A DNA stretch of 45,089 bases from Litoreibacter sp. (GTDB lineage: Bacteria; Pseudomonadota; Alphaproteobacteria; Rhodobacterales; Rhodobacteraceae), in assembly GCA_026710325.1 (NCBI GenBank), contig JAPORH010000171.1, positions 1 through 45,089 on the forward strand, given 5' to 3'. Position numbers and translations under genes: made by a program. Positions 34,832-42,799 of the stretch are shown one piece after another. The notes below the pieces were generated by a model, which was not told where the DNA came from, did no database searches, and worked only from the letters and a program-made list of their open reading frames with translations. How positions within the stretch are numbered: position 1 is the first letter of the stretch; every line of letters begins with the position of its first letter.

Positions 34832-34866
34832 CGATGACCTAGCACGAAATTCCAGACAGGTCATCG
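34832..34866. repeat. 9-bp inverted repeat in the divergent promoter region
   Basis: CGATGACCT (34832-34840) and AGGTCATCG (34858-34866) are exact complements separated by 17 bp. The repeat lies just upstream of the small membrane gene, overlapping its ribosome-site region, so it may be an operator or an mRNA stem. Confidence 0.5.
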
Positions 34867-34882
34867 GGCCGATTTGGAGTTA

Positions 34883-34900
34883 TTTGAACACTTGTTCAAA
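34883..34900. promoter_or_regulatory. 18-bp palindromic operator (TetR-like)
   Basis: TTTGAACA-CT-TGTTCAAA is a perfect 8-bp inverted repeat with a 2-bp centre, sited between the divergent small membrane gene and the acyl-CoA ligase gene, about 93 bp before the latter. The size and symmetry fit TetR-family operators. No regulator gene is in the window. Confidence 0.6.
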
Positions 34901-34992
34901 AAAATCATTTGACGGATCGCGGAGTCCCGAACAGTATCGAGGCCTAGATCGGAACGAAATCCGGCAAGGTGACGTGTTTTTGGGAGGAAACT

Positions 34993-36960
34993 GTGGCACC
35001 ACCCTCAACTGCGACAGCAGACCAACAGACTATTCCGCAGCTTCTAGCACGCAATGTGGCGCGCTACGGCGATAAGCCTGCGTATCGCGAGAAAGAATTT
35101 GGCATCTGGCAAAGCTGGACCTGGGCCGAGACCCAAGGAGAGGTCGAAGCACTCGCGCTTGGCTTGCTCAAGCTTGGGGTGAAAGAAGGCGATCATATCG
35201 CCATCATCGGGCGAAATCGTCCCTATCTCTATTGGTCCATGGTCGCGGCGCAGCATTGTGGCGCGGTGCCTGTCCCGCTTTATCAGGACGCCGTCGCCGA
35301 AGAGATCGCGTATGTGCTTGATCATTGTGCGGCACGTTTTGTGATCGCGCAGGATCAGGAGCAAGTCGACAAGGTCATTGAGGTGCAAGAGCAGCTGCCC
35401 GGGCTTGAGCATATGGTCTATCTCGACCCGCGTGGGATGCGGAAATATGATCATTCCAAGCTGACGCGATTTGATGCATTGCAAGCCGCAGGCCGAGACG
35501 CGCAAGCAGAACTCAAACCCGAGCTTGAAAGCCGTTTGGCGCGCCAAGGCGAAAACACGACTTGCGTTATGCTCTATACCTCTGGGACGACAGGGCGCCC
35601 CAAAGGCGTGGTTCTGTCGAACAGGAATGTTGTTGAGACGTCCAAAAACTCATCCGAGTTTGATGAATTACGTCCAGGCGATGAAATTCTGGCTTATCTA
35701 CCGATGGCCTGGGTCGGGGACTTCATCTTTTCAATCGGACAGGCCTATTGGACGGGCTTTTGCGTCAACTGCCCGGAAAGCGCAGAGACGATGCACACGG
35801 ATTTGCGCGAGATTGGCCCGACTTATTATTTTGCGCCGCCGCGGGTGTTTGAAACCCAACTGACCAACGTCATGATCCGCATGGAGGACGCTGGGCGGTT
35901 CAAGCAGTGGCTGTTTCATCATTTCATGGCGCACGCCAAGAAGGTGGGCCCCGCGATCCTAGATGGCGAGCAGGTTGGGTTTGCGGACCGACTGAAATAC
36001 CGCTTGGGCGATTTGATGGTTTATGGTCCGTTAAAGAACACGCTTGGCTTCAGCCGGGTACGGGTCGGCTACACGGCGGGGGAGGCCATTGGGCCGGAGA
36101 TCTTTGATTTCTACCGCTCGCTCGGGATCAATCTGAAGCAGCTATACGGCCAGACAGAGGCTTGCGTGTTTATCACCCAACAGCCCGATGGTGAGGTAAG
36201 ATCTGATACAGTGGGCGTGGCCTCGCCAGGCGTTGAGCTCAAGATCGCTGATAGTGGGGAGGTGTTCTACCGCTCCCCCGGTGTTTTTGTTGAGTACTTC
36301 AAAAATGCTGAAAGCACAGCTGACACCAAGGACGGCGAAGGTTGGGTTGCGACGGGCGATGCCGGGTTTATCGAGGAAAGCTCCGGTCATTTGCGCATTA
36401 TCGACCGCGCAAAAGATGTCGGCAAAACCGCAAGCGGCGACTTGTTCGCGCCGAAATACGTAGAAAATAAGCTGAAATTCTTTCCCAACATTTTGGAAGC
36501 CGTTGTCTTCGGCAATGGGCGCGATCGTTGCACCGCGTTTATCAATATCGACCTGGCGGCCGTCGGGAATTGGGCGGAGCGGAACAATATCGCCTATTCC
36601 TCTTACCAGGAGCTCGCGGGCCATGAGCGCGTGTTGAATACGATTCAGGCCCATGTGGAAGAGGTGAATGCCTCCGTCGCCGAAGACCCGATGCTGGCGG
36701 GTTGCCAAGTGCATCGCTTCATCGTGCTGCACAAGCAACTCGATGCGGATGATGGGGAGCTGACGCGCACGCAGAAAGTCCGCCGCCGTATTATTGAGGA
36801 GAAATACTCCGACCTGATTGCGGCGCTTTATGACGGTTCGCCCCGCGTCTCAACCGAGACAGAGGTGACCTATGAGGATGGGCGCAAAGGCTCGATCAAG
36901 GCCGATTTGGAAATCCGTGATGCCAAGGTTGTTGCGCCAATGAAAGTGGCTGCGGAATGA
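34993..36960 (+). CDS. Long-chain acyl-CoA synthetase / AMP-binding ligase
   Basis: A 655-residue ANL-superfamily acyl-CoA ligase that activates a carboxylic acid with ATP and CoA. The canonical phosphate-binding loop is LYTSGTTGRPKGV. Other motifs include the GQTEACVF region, GWVATGDAGF and IDRAKDVGKTASGDLFAP. The start is a GTG at 34993 directly after GGGAGGAAA; a longer frame from 34969 would bury this ribosome site. It is followed 55 bp later by genes of a branched-chain-type ABC transporter. This points to activation of an imported acid (fatty, aromatic or branched). The substrate is not predictable. Confidence 0.92.
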   Translation: MAPPSTATADQQTIPQLLARNVARYGDKPAYREKEFGIWQSWTWAETQGEVEALALGLLKLGVKEGDHIAIIGRNRPYLYWSMVAAQHCGAVPVPLYQDAVAEEIAYVLDHCAARFVIAQDQEQVDKVIEVQEQLPGLEHMVYLDPRGMRKYDHSKLTRFDALQAAGRDAQAELKPELESRLARQGENTTCVMLYTSGTTGRPKGVVLSNRNVVETSKNSSEFDELRPGDEILAYLPMAWVGDFIFSIGQAYWTGFCVNCPESAETMHTDLREIGPTYYFAPPRVFETQLTNVMIRMEDAGRFKQWLFHHFMAHAKKVGPAILDGEQVGFADRLKYRLGDLMVYGPLKNTLGFSRVRVGYTAGEAIGPEIFDFYRSLGINLKQLYGQTEACVFITQQPDGEVRSDTVGVASPGVELKIADSGEVFYRSPGVFVEYFKNAESTADTKDGEGWVATGDAGFIEESSGHLRIIDRAKDVGKTASGDLFAPKYVENKLKFFPNILEAVVFGNGRDRCTAFINIDLAAVGNWAERNNIAYSSYQELAGHERVLNTIQAHVEEVNASVAEDPMLAGCQVHRFIVLHKQLDADDGELTRTQKVRRRIIEEKYSDLIAALYDGSPRVSTETEVTYEDGRKGSIKADLEIRDAKVVAPMKVAAE

Positions 36961-37015
36961 TGGTACGACGCTCATCTTCGATATCGCCCCGCCCACCATC
37001 CCGAGAGGATGCACT

Positions 37016-37834
37016 ATGAATGCTATGACCGGGAATTACACCACCGCTGATGGCCGCCAAATTGGCGATACCTTGATGGAAATGAAGAACATCACGCTGC
37101 GCTTTGGCGGGGTGGTGGCGATCAAGGATATCTCTTTCGATATTCATGAGGGCGAAATTCGCGCGATCATTGGGCCCAATGGCGCGGGTAAGTCGTCAAT
37201 GCTCAATGTGATTTCGGGCTTCTATCATCCACAAGAAGGCGAGGTTTGGTTTCGTGGGGCAAAGCGACCCACGATGAAACCTTACCAGGTCGCGCAGCAG
37301 GGCATTGCGCGCACCTTCCAGAACATTGCGCTGTTTAACGGGATGAGCGTTCTGGACAACGTAATGACCGGGCGGCTGACCCACATGAAAACGGGGATGT
37401 TTGCGCAGGCCCTGTGGAAGGGAAAGGCTGAGAAGGAAGAGGTTGAGAACCGAGAGGTCGTTGAAAAGATCATCGACTTTCTTGAGATTCAGGCGATCCG
37501 CAAGACCCCTGTTGGCCGCCTGCCATACGGGTTGAAAAAACGGGTCGAGCTGGCGCGCGCCTTGGCGGCTGAGCCAAAGTTGCTGCTTCTGGACGAACCG
37601 ATGGCCGGCATGAATGTCGAAGAGAAAGAAGACATGTCGCGCTTCATCCTCGATGTGAATGACGAGTTCGGAACAACCATTGCATTGATTGAGCATGATA
37701 TGGGCGTGGTGATGGACCTGTCCGACCGCGTCGTGGTGATGGATTACGGCCGCAAGATCGGTGACGGCACACCAGACGAGGTACGCAACAACCAAGACGT
37801 GATCGACGCCTATCTGGGGGTCAGCCATGATTAG
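37016..37834 (+). CDS. Branched-chain-type ABC transporter ATPase (LivG-like)
   Basis: A 272-residue ATP-binding subunit of the HAAT/LIV importer family. It shows Walker A GPNGAGKSS (about residue 52), FRGAKRPTMKPYQVAQQGIARTFQNIALF (Q-loop region, named in part), and a signature loop reading LPYGLKKRVELARAL instead of LSGGQ, as usual for LivG. Walker B is LLLLDEPMAGMN, and the H-loop His is in LIEHDMGVVMDL. The C-terminal extension VIDAYLGVSHD is LivG-typical. A GAGAGGA site precedes the ATG. It pairs with the LivF-like ATPase encoded at the other end of the operon. Confidence 0.94.
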   Translation: MNAMTGNYTTADGRQIGDTLMEMKNITLRFGGVVAIKDISFDIHEGEIRAIIGPNGAGKSSMLNVISGFYHPQEGEVWFRGAKRPTMKPYQVAQQGIARTFQNIALFNGMSVLDNVMTGRLTHMKTGMFAQALWKGKAEKEEVENREVVEKIIDFLEIQAIRKTPVGRLPYGLKKRVELARALAAEPKLLLLDEPMAGMNVEEKEDMSRFILDVNDEFGTTIALIEHDMGVVMDLSDRVVVMDYGRKIGDGTPDEVRNNQDVIDAYLGVSHD

Positions 37835-38309
37835 GGCGTTGGCTATTCTTTTGGCAACGACCGGAGCGGTGCAGGCCGGAGCCTGGGAAGAGTTTTTGTC
37901 TCGCTGTTTGCATCCTATGGAGAATGTCGCCGCCCCAGATGTTTCGGGTCTACCGACACCGGGCCCCGTTACTTTGGGCGACTTGGTGTGGATGCCAAAA
38001 ATGAAGGGTCGACAATACGATTTGCCAAGTGGGAGCGGCGCTATGATTGTCGCTGACGAGCCGCAAAGCTGTATTGTTTTGCAAATCGAACCCTCCATTG
38101 AAGATGCGTTCGAAGCCGCAGAAAGCTGGGCTCAAGCGCGTCGCGATGACGGGCGCTACGAGGATCTTGCCGAAATTCAGATGGGCGTGCGCAACTTCAA
38201 TATGGGCAGCACGGACTGGCGGGAGCCGCGACTCGATGTGTTCGGGGAGGCACGAGATAATGGATATTCGGCTGTTTTCTATGTGGAGGAGACCGACCTT
38301 GAGGCATAG
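37827..38309 (+). CDS. Exported protein of unknown function inside the ABC operon
   Basis: A 160-residue protein with a signal peptide (residues 1-17, IRALAILLATTGAVQAG). The mature part is acidic, with features such as SRCLHPMENVAAPDVSGLP, SCIVLQIEPSIEDAFEAAESWAQ and VFYVEETDLEA. Two cysteines could form a disulfide. It overlaps the LivG-like gene by 8 bp and precedes the first permease gene by 35 bp, so it is co-transcribed. I recognise no family. Its placement suggests a periplasmic accessory of this transporter, but that is inference. Confidence 0.78.
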   Translation: MIRALAILLATTGAVQAGAWEEFLSRCLHPMENVAAPDVSGLPTPGPVTLGDLVWMPKMKGRQYDLPSGSGAMIVADEPQSCIVLQIEPSIEDAFEAAESWAQARRDDGRYEDLAEIQMGVRNFNMGSTDWREPRLDVFGEARDNGYSAVFYVEETDLEA

Positions 38310-38344
38310 GGCATCAATGAGCGTTTTAGGTTGGGGAGGTTGCC

Positions 38345-39331
38345 ATGCCTGACCAACTTCTCTTTGCGATGGAAGTCACGCTGAATGGCCTTATGGCGGG
38401 CGTTTTATATGCTCTGGTGGCGTTGGGCTTCGTGCTGATTTTCAAAGCCTCTGGCATCTTCAACTACGCTCAAGGCGTGATGGCGCTGTTTGCTGCGCTG
38501 ACGCTCGTGGGGATTATGGAGGGGCAGGTGCCATTTGCTCATCTGATCAACGCGATCTTTGGCACCGAAATTCACCATTTCGGATGGCATGTGCCTGCCC
38601 TGCTCGCGATCATTCTAACGATGGTTGTGATGGTGGCGCTCGCCTGGGCCGTACAGCGCTTCATCTTCCGACATCTTGTCAATCAGGAGCCGATCCTGCT
38701 GTTCATGGCGACGATTGGTTTGGCTTTTGTGCTGGAAGGTGTCGGCGACATTATGTGGGGGGCGGATATCAAGAAGCTAGATGTCGGCCTGCCGCAGGGC
38801 ATCAACGAATGGATCGACATCACCACGTTTGAGGCCTTTGGCTACGGATTCTTTATCGACAACCTTGATATCTCCGCGACGATTGTTGCGATGATCCTTG
38901 TGGCCGCTTTGATTGCGTTTTCGCAATACACCAAGCAGGGCCGGGCCTTGCGGGCGGTGGCTGATGACCACCAAGCGGCGCTGTCAGTGGGGATTTCGTT
39001 GAACTTCATCTGGATCCTGGTTTGGTCGATTGCTGGTTTTGTGGCCTTGGTTGCGGGGATCATGTGGGGGGCGAAATCCGGCGTGCAGTTTTCCCTTTCG
39101 CTGATCGCCTTGAAGGCGCTGCCGGTGTTGATGCTGGGTGGTTTCACTTCGATCCCGGGTGCGATCGTAGGCGGGCTCATCATCGGGGTGGGCGAGAAGC
39201 TGTTTGAGTTTTTGATCGGACCGATGGTGGGCGGTGCCACGGAGAATTGGTTCGCCTATGTGCTGGCGCTGCTGTTCCTGGTGTTCCGGCCTCAAGGGCT
39301 GTTTGGGGAGAAGATCATTGAACGCGTATAG
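38345..39331 (+). CDS. Branched-chain-type ABC transporter permease (LivH-like)
   Basis: A 328-residue inner-membrane permease with about eight hydrophobic segments. LivH features seen are LNGLMAGVLYALVALGFVLIFKASGIFNYAQG at the N-terminus (named in part), the KQGRALRAVADDHQAALSVGI cytoplasmic loop that contacts the ATPase, and GGFTSIPGAIVGGLIIG. The FRPQGLFGE end is typical. A GGGGAGG site lies upstream. It forms the channel with the LivM-like subunit encoded next. Confidence 0.95.
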   Translation: MPDQLLFAMEVTLNGLMAGVLYALVALGFVLIFKASGIFNYAQGVMALFAALTLVGIMEGQVPFAHLINAIFGTEIHHFGWHVPALLAIILTMVVMVALAWAVQRFIFRHLVNQEPILLFMATIGLAFVLEGVGDIMWGADIKKLDVGLPQGINEWIDITTFEAFGYGFFIDNLDISATIVAMILVAALIAFSQYTKQGRALRAVADDHQAALSVGISLNFIWILVWSIAGFVALVAGIMWGAKSGVQFSLSLIALKALPVLMLGGFTSIPGAIVGGLIIGVGEKLFEFLIGPMVGGATENWFAYVLALLFLVFRPQGLFGEKIIERV

Positions 39332-39409
39332 CTTGCGTCCGGGTGACCGCGTCTCGCTCCGCTCGACGACACCCACCCGCCCACAGACCTTCATTGGGGA
39401 GGAAGTCTG

Positions 39410-40486
39410 ATGTTCTACCGTGAAGCCGGGGATTTCTCGACCACATACAGCCAAGATAGCCAAACCTTCCCAATCAAGTTTGACCGGTATCGATACTACG
39501 TGGTGCTGGCGATTGCCTTTGGTGTGATCCCGTTTCTTATCAATGACTACTGGGCCAACGCGGTGTTTGTGCCATTCCTGATCTACGCAATTGCGGCGAT
39601 TGGGTTGAATATTCTGACGGGCTATTGTGGGCAGGTCTCGCTCGGGACTGGCGGGTTCATGGCTGTGGGGGCCTATAGTTGTTACAAGTTGATGACTGGC
39701 TTCCCCGAGATTTCCATTGTGATCCATGTGATCCTTTCGGGTGGCATTACGGCTGCGGTTGTGACCTTGTTTGGGCTGCCATCTCTAAGGATCAAGGGCT
39801 TCTACCTCGCGGTTGCGACGCTAGCGGCGCAGTTCTTCCTCGTCTGGCTCTTCAACAAAGTGTCATGGTTCTACAATTACTCGGCTTCGGGACAAATCTC
39901 GGCCCCCGAACGCTCGGTCTTCGGCATTATCGTGACGGGTCCAAATACGGAGGCTTGGGCGAAATACCTGATCTGCCTCGTCTTCGTGACGCTTTGCGCG
40001 ATCATTGCGCGCAACCTGACGCGCGGGTCCATGGGGCGCAAATGGATGGCGATCCGTGACATGGATATTGCGGCTGAGATCATTGGCGTGAACCCGATGG
40101 CGGCGAAGCTGACGGCGTTTATGGTATCGGGCTTTTTTGTTGGTATCGCGGGCGCGTTGTTCTTTGCGGTCTACTTGGGGGCCGCTGAGGTGGGAGAGAG
40201 CTTCGGGATCGACAAGTCCTTCCTTGTGCTCTTCATGATCATCATTGGTGGGCTCGGGTCGATCTTCGGCTCTTTCGCGGGCGCCGCCTTTATGGTGCTG
40301 TTGCCAGTGTTTTTGAAAAACGTCTTCGTCGGCGGTCTTGGCTGGCCCACAGATTTGGCCGCCCATTTGCAATTTATCGTCTCAGGCAGCTTGATCATCA
40401 TGTTCCTGATTATGGAGCCGCATGGGCTGGCGCAGCTGTGGCGGCTGGCGAAGGAGAAATTGAGATTGTGGCCGTTCCCGCATTAA
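39410..40486 (+). CDS. Branched-chain-type ABC transporter permease (LivM-like)
   Basis: A 358-residue inner-membrane permease with a hydrophilic N-terminal stretch of about 40 residues, then about nine hydrophobic segments. LivM features are AIGLNILTGYCGQVSLGTGGFMAVGAY, FYLAVATLAAQFF, the ATPase-contact loop GRKWMAIRDMDIAAEIIGVNPMAAKL, and IIGGLGSIFGSFAGAAFM. A GGGGAGG site precedes the ATG. It partners the LivH-like subunit. Confidence 0.95.
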   Translation: MFYREAGDFSTTYSQDSQTFPIKFDRYRYYVVLAIAFGVIPFLINDYWANAVFVPFLIYAIAAIGLNILTGYCGQVSLGTGGFMAVGAYSCYKLMTGFPEISIVIHVILSGGITAAVVTLFGLPSLRIKGFYLAVATLAAQFFLVWLFNKVSWFYNYSASGQISAPERSVFGIIVTGPNTEAWAKYLICLVFVTLCAIIARNLTRGSMGRKWMAIRDMDIAAEIIGVNPMAAKLTAFMVSGFFVGIAGALFFAVYLGAAEVGESFGIDKSFLVLFMIIIGGLGSIFGSFAGAAFMVLLPVFLKNVFVGGLGWPTDLAAHLQFIVSGSLIIMFLIMEPHGLAQLWRLAKEKLRLWPFPH

Positions 40487-40504
40487 GGGCGGCGCAAAAA
40501 ATAG

Positions 40505-40520
40505 GCCGGGCCAACCCGGC
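40505..40520 (+). other. Intercistronic hairpin before the binding-protein gene
   Basis: GCCGGG-CCAA-CCCGGC is a perfect 6-bp stem with a tetraloop between livM and the binding-protein gene. Such stems often set different mRNA levels within ABC operons, since the binding protein is needed in excess. No T run follows, so full termination is unlikely. Confidence 0.5.
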
Positions 40521-40552
40521 AAGTCGGAAAAACCAATGGGAGGAATGAACCG

Positions 40553-41827
40553 ATGAAACTACTCAGCATGACCGTGGCGGCTGTGATGGCTGCCAGCCCG
40601 GTGATGGCGGACCTTGTGTTCCCATCCCTGAGCTACCGGACAGGGCCCTATGCGGCCAATGGCATCCCTTTTGCGGATGGCTATGAGGACTACTTCACGC
40701 TTTTGAACGAGCGTGACGGCGGTATTGGCGGCGTTCCTGCGCGCGTTCTTGAGTGCGAAACAGGCTACAATACCGAAAAAGGCGTTGAATGCTACGAGGC
40801 CACCAAAGGTGAGGGCGCACTGGTCTATCAACCGCTGTCGACGGGCATTACCTATCAGTTGATCCCAAAGGCGACGGCTGACGGTATCCCGGTACACTCC
40901 ATGGGTTATGGCCGGACTTCGGCGAAGAACGGGGCTGTATTCTCGAACATCTTCAACTACCCGGCCAACTACTGGGATGGGGCGTCTCATGCGGTAAACC
41001 ACATTTTGGACGTCAATGGTGGTGATATCAGCGGCAAGAAAATCGCGCTGGTCTATCACAACTCCGCCTATGGCAAGGAGCCGATCCGCACGCTTGAAGA
41101 ACTGTCCAAGAAACATGGCTATGAGTTGATGCTTCTTCCAGTGGATCACCCAGGTCAGGAGCAGAAATCGCAATGGCTGCAAGTCCGCCAGCAGCGCCCT
41201 GACTACGTTCTCATGTGGGGCTGGGGCGTTATGAACCAAGTGGCGATCCAGGAAGCGGCCAACATCCGCTATAACATGGAAAACTTCATCGGCATCTGGT
41301 GGTCCGGCTCGGAAAATGACGTGCTACCAGCTGGTGACGGCGCGGATGGCTATAAGGCGCTGACGTTCCACAATATCGGCAGCGAATACCCGCTCTATGA
41401 CGATCTTCAGAAATATGTCATTGATGCGGGCAAAGCTGCTGGTGCTGGCGATCAGGTTGGCACGGTGCTTTACAACCGCGGCATGTATGCTGCGATGCTC
41501 GCGGCCGAGGCGGCAAAGACGGCGCAGAAAATTTCCGGCACCGCCGAGATCACGCCTGCGATGATGCGCGCCGGGATGGAGGCTTTGGAAATGACCGAGG
41601 CCAAAATGGCTGCTTTGGGCCTTCCGAACTTCGGACCTGAATTTTCGGTGTCTTGCGAGAACCATGGCGGCAACGGCCTGGGTGCTGTGAAGCAATGGGA
41701 CGCGTCCGCAGGCGCATGGAACCTCATCACGGGCTACGAGGCCTCTGATCAGGACGTCATCGGCCCATTGGTCGAAGCGGATTCCGCAGCATTTGCTGCT
41801 GAAAGCGGCATTACGCCAGGCTGCTAA
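40553..41827 (+). CDS. ABC transporter substrate-binding protein (LIV/HAAT type)
   Basis: A 424-residue periplasmic binding protein with a signal peptide (residues 1-19, MTVAAVMAASPVMA). Periplasmic-binding type 1 features are SYRTGPYAANGIPFADGYEDYFTLLNERDGGIGG (named in part), the ALVYQPLSTG segment, KIALVYHNSAYGKEPIRTLEEL, and DYVLMWGWGVMNQVAIQEA. Members with this layout often bind carboxylates or aromatic acids rather than amino acids; which one cannot be read from sequence. The two flanking CoA ligases favour an organic acid. A GGGAGGA site precedes the ATG. Confidence 0.93.
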   Translation: MKLLSMTVAAVMAASPVMADLVFPSLSYRTGPYAANGIPFADGYEDYFTLLNERDGGIGGVPARVLECETGYNTEKGVECYEATKGEGALVYQPLSTGITYQLIPKATADGIPVHSMGYGRTSAKNGAVFSNIFNYPANYWDGASHAVNHILDVNGGDISGKKIALVYHNSAYGKEPIRTLEELSKKHGYELMLLPVDHPGQEQKSQWLQVRQQRPDYVLMWGWGVMNQVAIQEAANIRYNMENFIGIWWSGSENDVLPAGDGADGYKALTFHNIGSEYPLYDDLQKYVIDAGKAAGAGDQVGTVLYNRGMYAAMLAAEAAKTAQKISGTAEITPAMMRAGMEALEMTEAKMAALGLPNFGPEFSVSCENHGGNGLGAVKQWDASAGAWNLITGYEASDQDVIGPLVEADSAAFAAESGITPGC

Positions 41828-41886
41828 AAACTGACGCCCTGGTCCGCGATCCTGCGGGCTGGGGCCTTTGAAGACGGAGTGCTGAC

Positions 41887-42717
41887 ATGCTGGATGGTTC
41901 TGGTGAGACACAGACCAAGACCCTCTTGGAGGTCAACAATATCGAGGTGATCTACAATCACGTGATTCTCGTTCTTAAAGGCGTTTCGCTGAAGGTCGCT
42001 GAAGGCGGCATCACCGCGCTTCTGGGCGGCAACGGTGCGGGCAAGACAACAACCTTGAAGGCTGTGTCGAACCTGCTGCACTCGGAACGCGGCGAGGTAA
42101 CTAAGGGCACGATTGCCTATCGTGGGGACAATACAGCGGGGCTCGACCCGGCTGATATGGTCAAGCGTGGGGTCATTCAGGTGATGGAAGGACGGCATTG
42201 CTTTGAGCACTTGACCGTCGAAGAAAACTTGATGACCGGTGCCTATACACGCCGGGACGGGCGCGGGGCAATCGCCGCTGACTTGGAGAAGGTCTACACC
42301 TACTTTCCACGTCTCAAGGAGCGGAGAACGAGCCAGGCCGGCTATACCTCTGGTGGGGAGCAACAGATGTGCGCCATCGGTCGCGCGCTTATGAGCCGGC
42401 CTGAGACGATCCTTCTCGATGAGCCATCGATGGGGCTCGCACCTCAGCTGGTAGAAGAGATTTTTCGAATCGTGAAGTCGCTCAACGAACAGGAACGAGT
42501 GTCCTTCCTGCTCGCCGAGCAGAATACAAATGTTGCACTGCGCTTTGCGCATTATGGCTACATTCTTGAATCGGGACGCGTTGTGATGGACGGCCCTGCA
42601 AACGAACTGCGCGAGAACCCTGATGTGAAGGAGTTCTACCTGGGTGTCAGTGAGGAAGGACGTAAATCGTTCCGTGACGTGCGTTCTTATCGTAGGCGGA
42701 AGCGCTGGTTGAGCTGA
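41887..42717 (+). CDS. Branched-chain-type ABC transporter ATPase (LivF-like)
   Basis: A 276-residue ATPase. Walker A is GGNGAGKTT (about residue 48). The signature loop is YTSGGEQQMCAIGRALM (about 153), and Walker B is ILLDEPSMGLAPQLVEEIF. The H-loop position reads LLAEQNTNVALRFAHYGYILESGRVV, with Gln where many ABC proteins have His, as is normal for LivF. A C-terminal basic tail of about 20 residues (RKSFRDVRSYRRRKRW) is longer than usual. It completes the importer with LivG, LivH and LivM. Confidence 0.94.
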   Translation: MLDGSGETQTKTLLEVNNIEVIYNHVILVLKGVSLKVAEGGITALLGGNGAGKTTTLKAVSNLLHSERGEVTKGTIAYRGDNTAGLDPADMVKRGVIQVMEGRHCFEHLTVEENLMTGAYTRRDGRGAIAADLEKVYTYFPRLKERRTSQAGYTSGGEQQMCAIGRALMSRPETILLDEPSMGLAPQLVEEIFRIVKSLNEQERVSFLLAEQNTNVALRFAHYGYILESGRVVMDGPANELRENPDVKEFYLGVSEEGRKSFRDVRSYRRRKRWLS

Positions 42718-42799
42718 CGGGTGCCTACCCTAGCGGCGACGAAGTTGTCTGCCGGGAAGAAGGGTACAGGGATAAATTTGAAGCAATGAAGGGGCGGCA

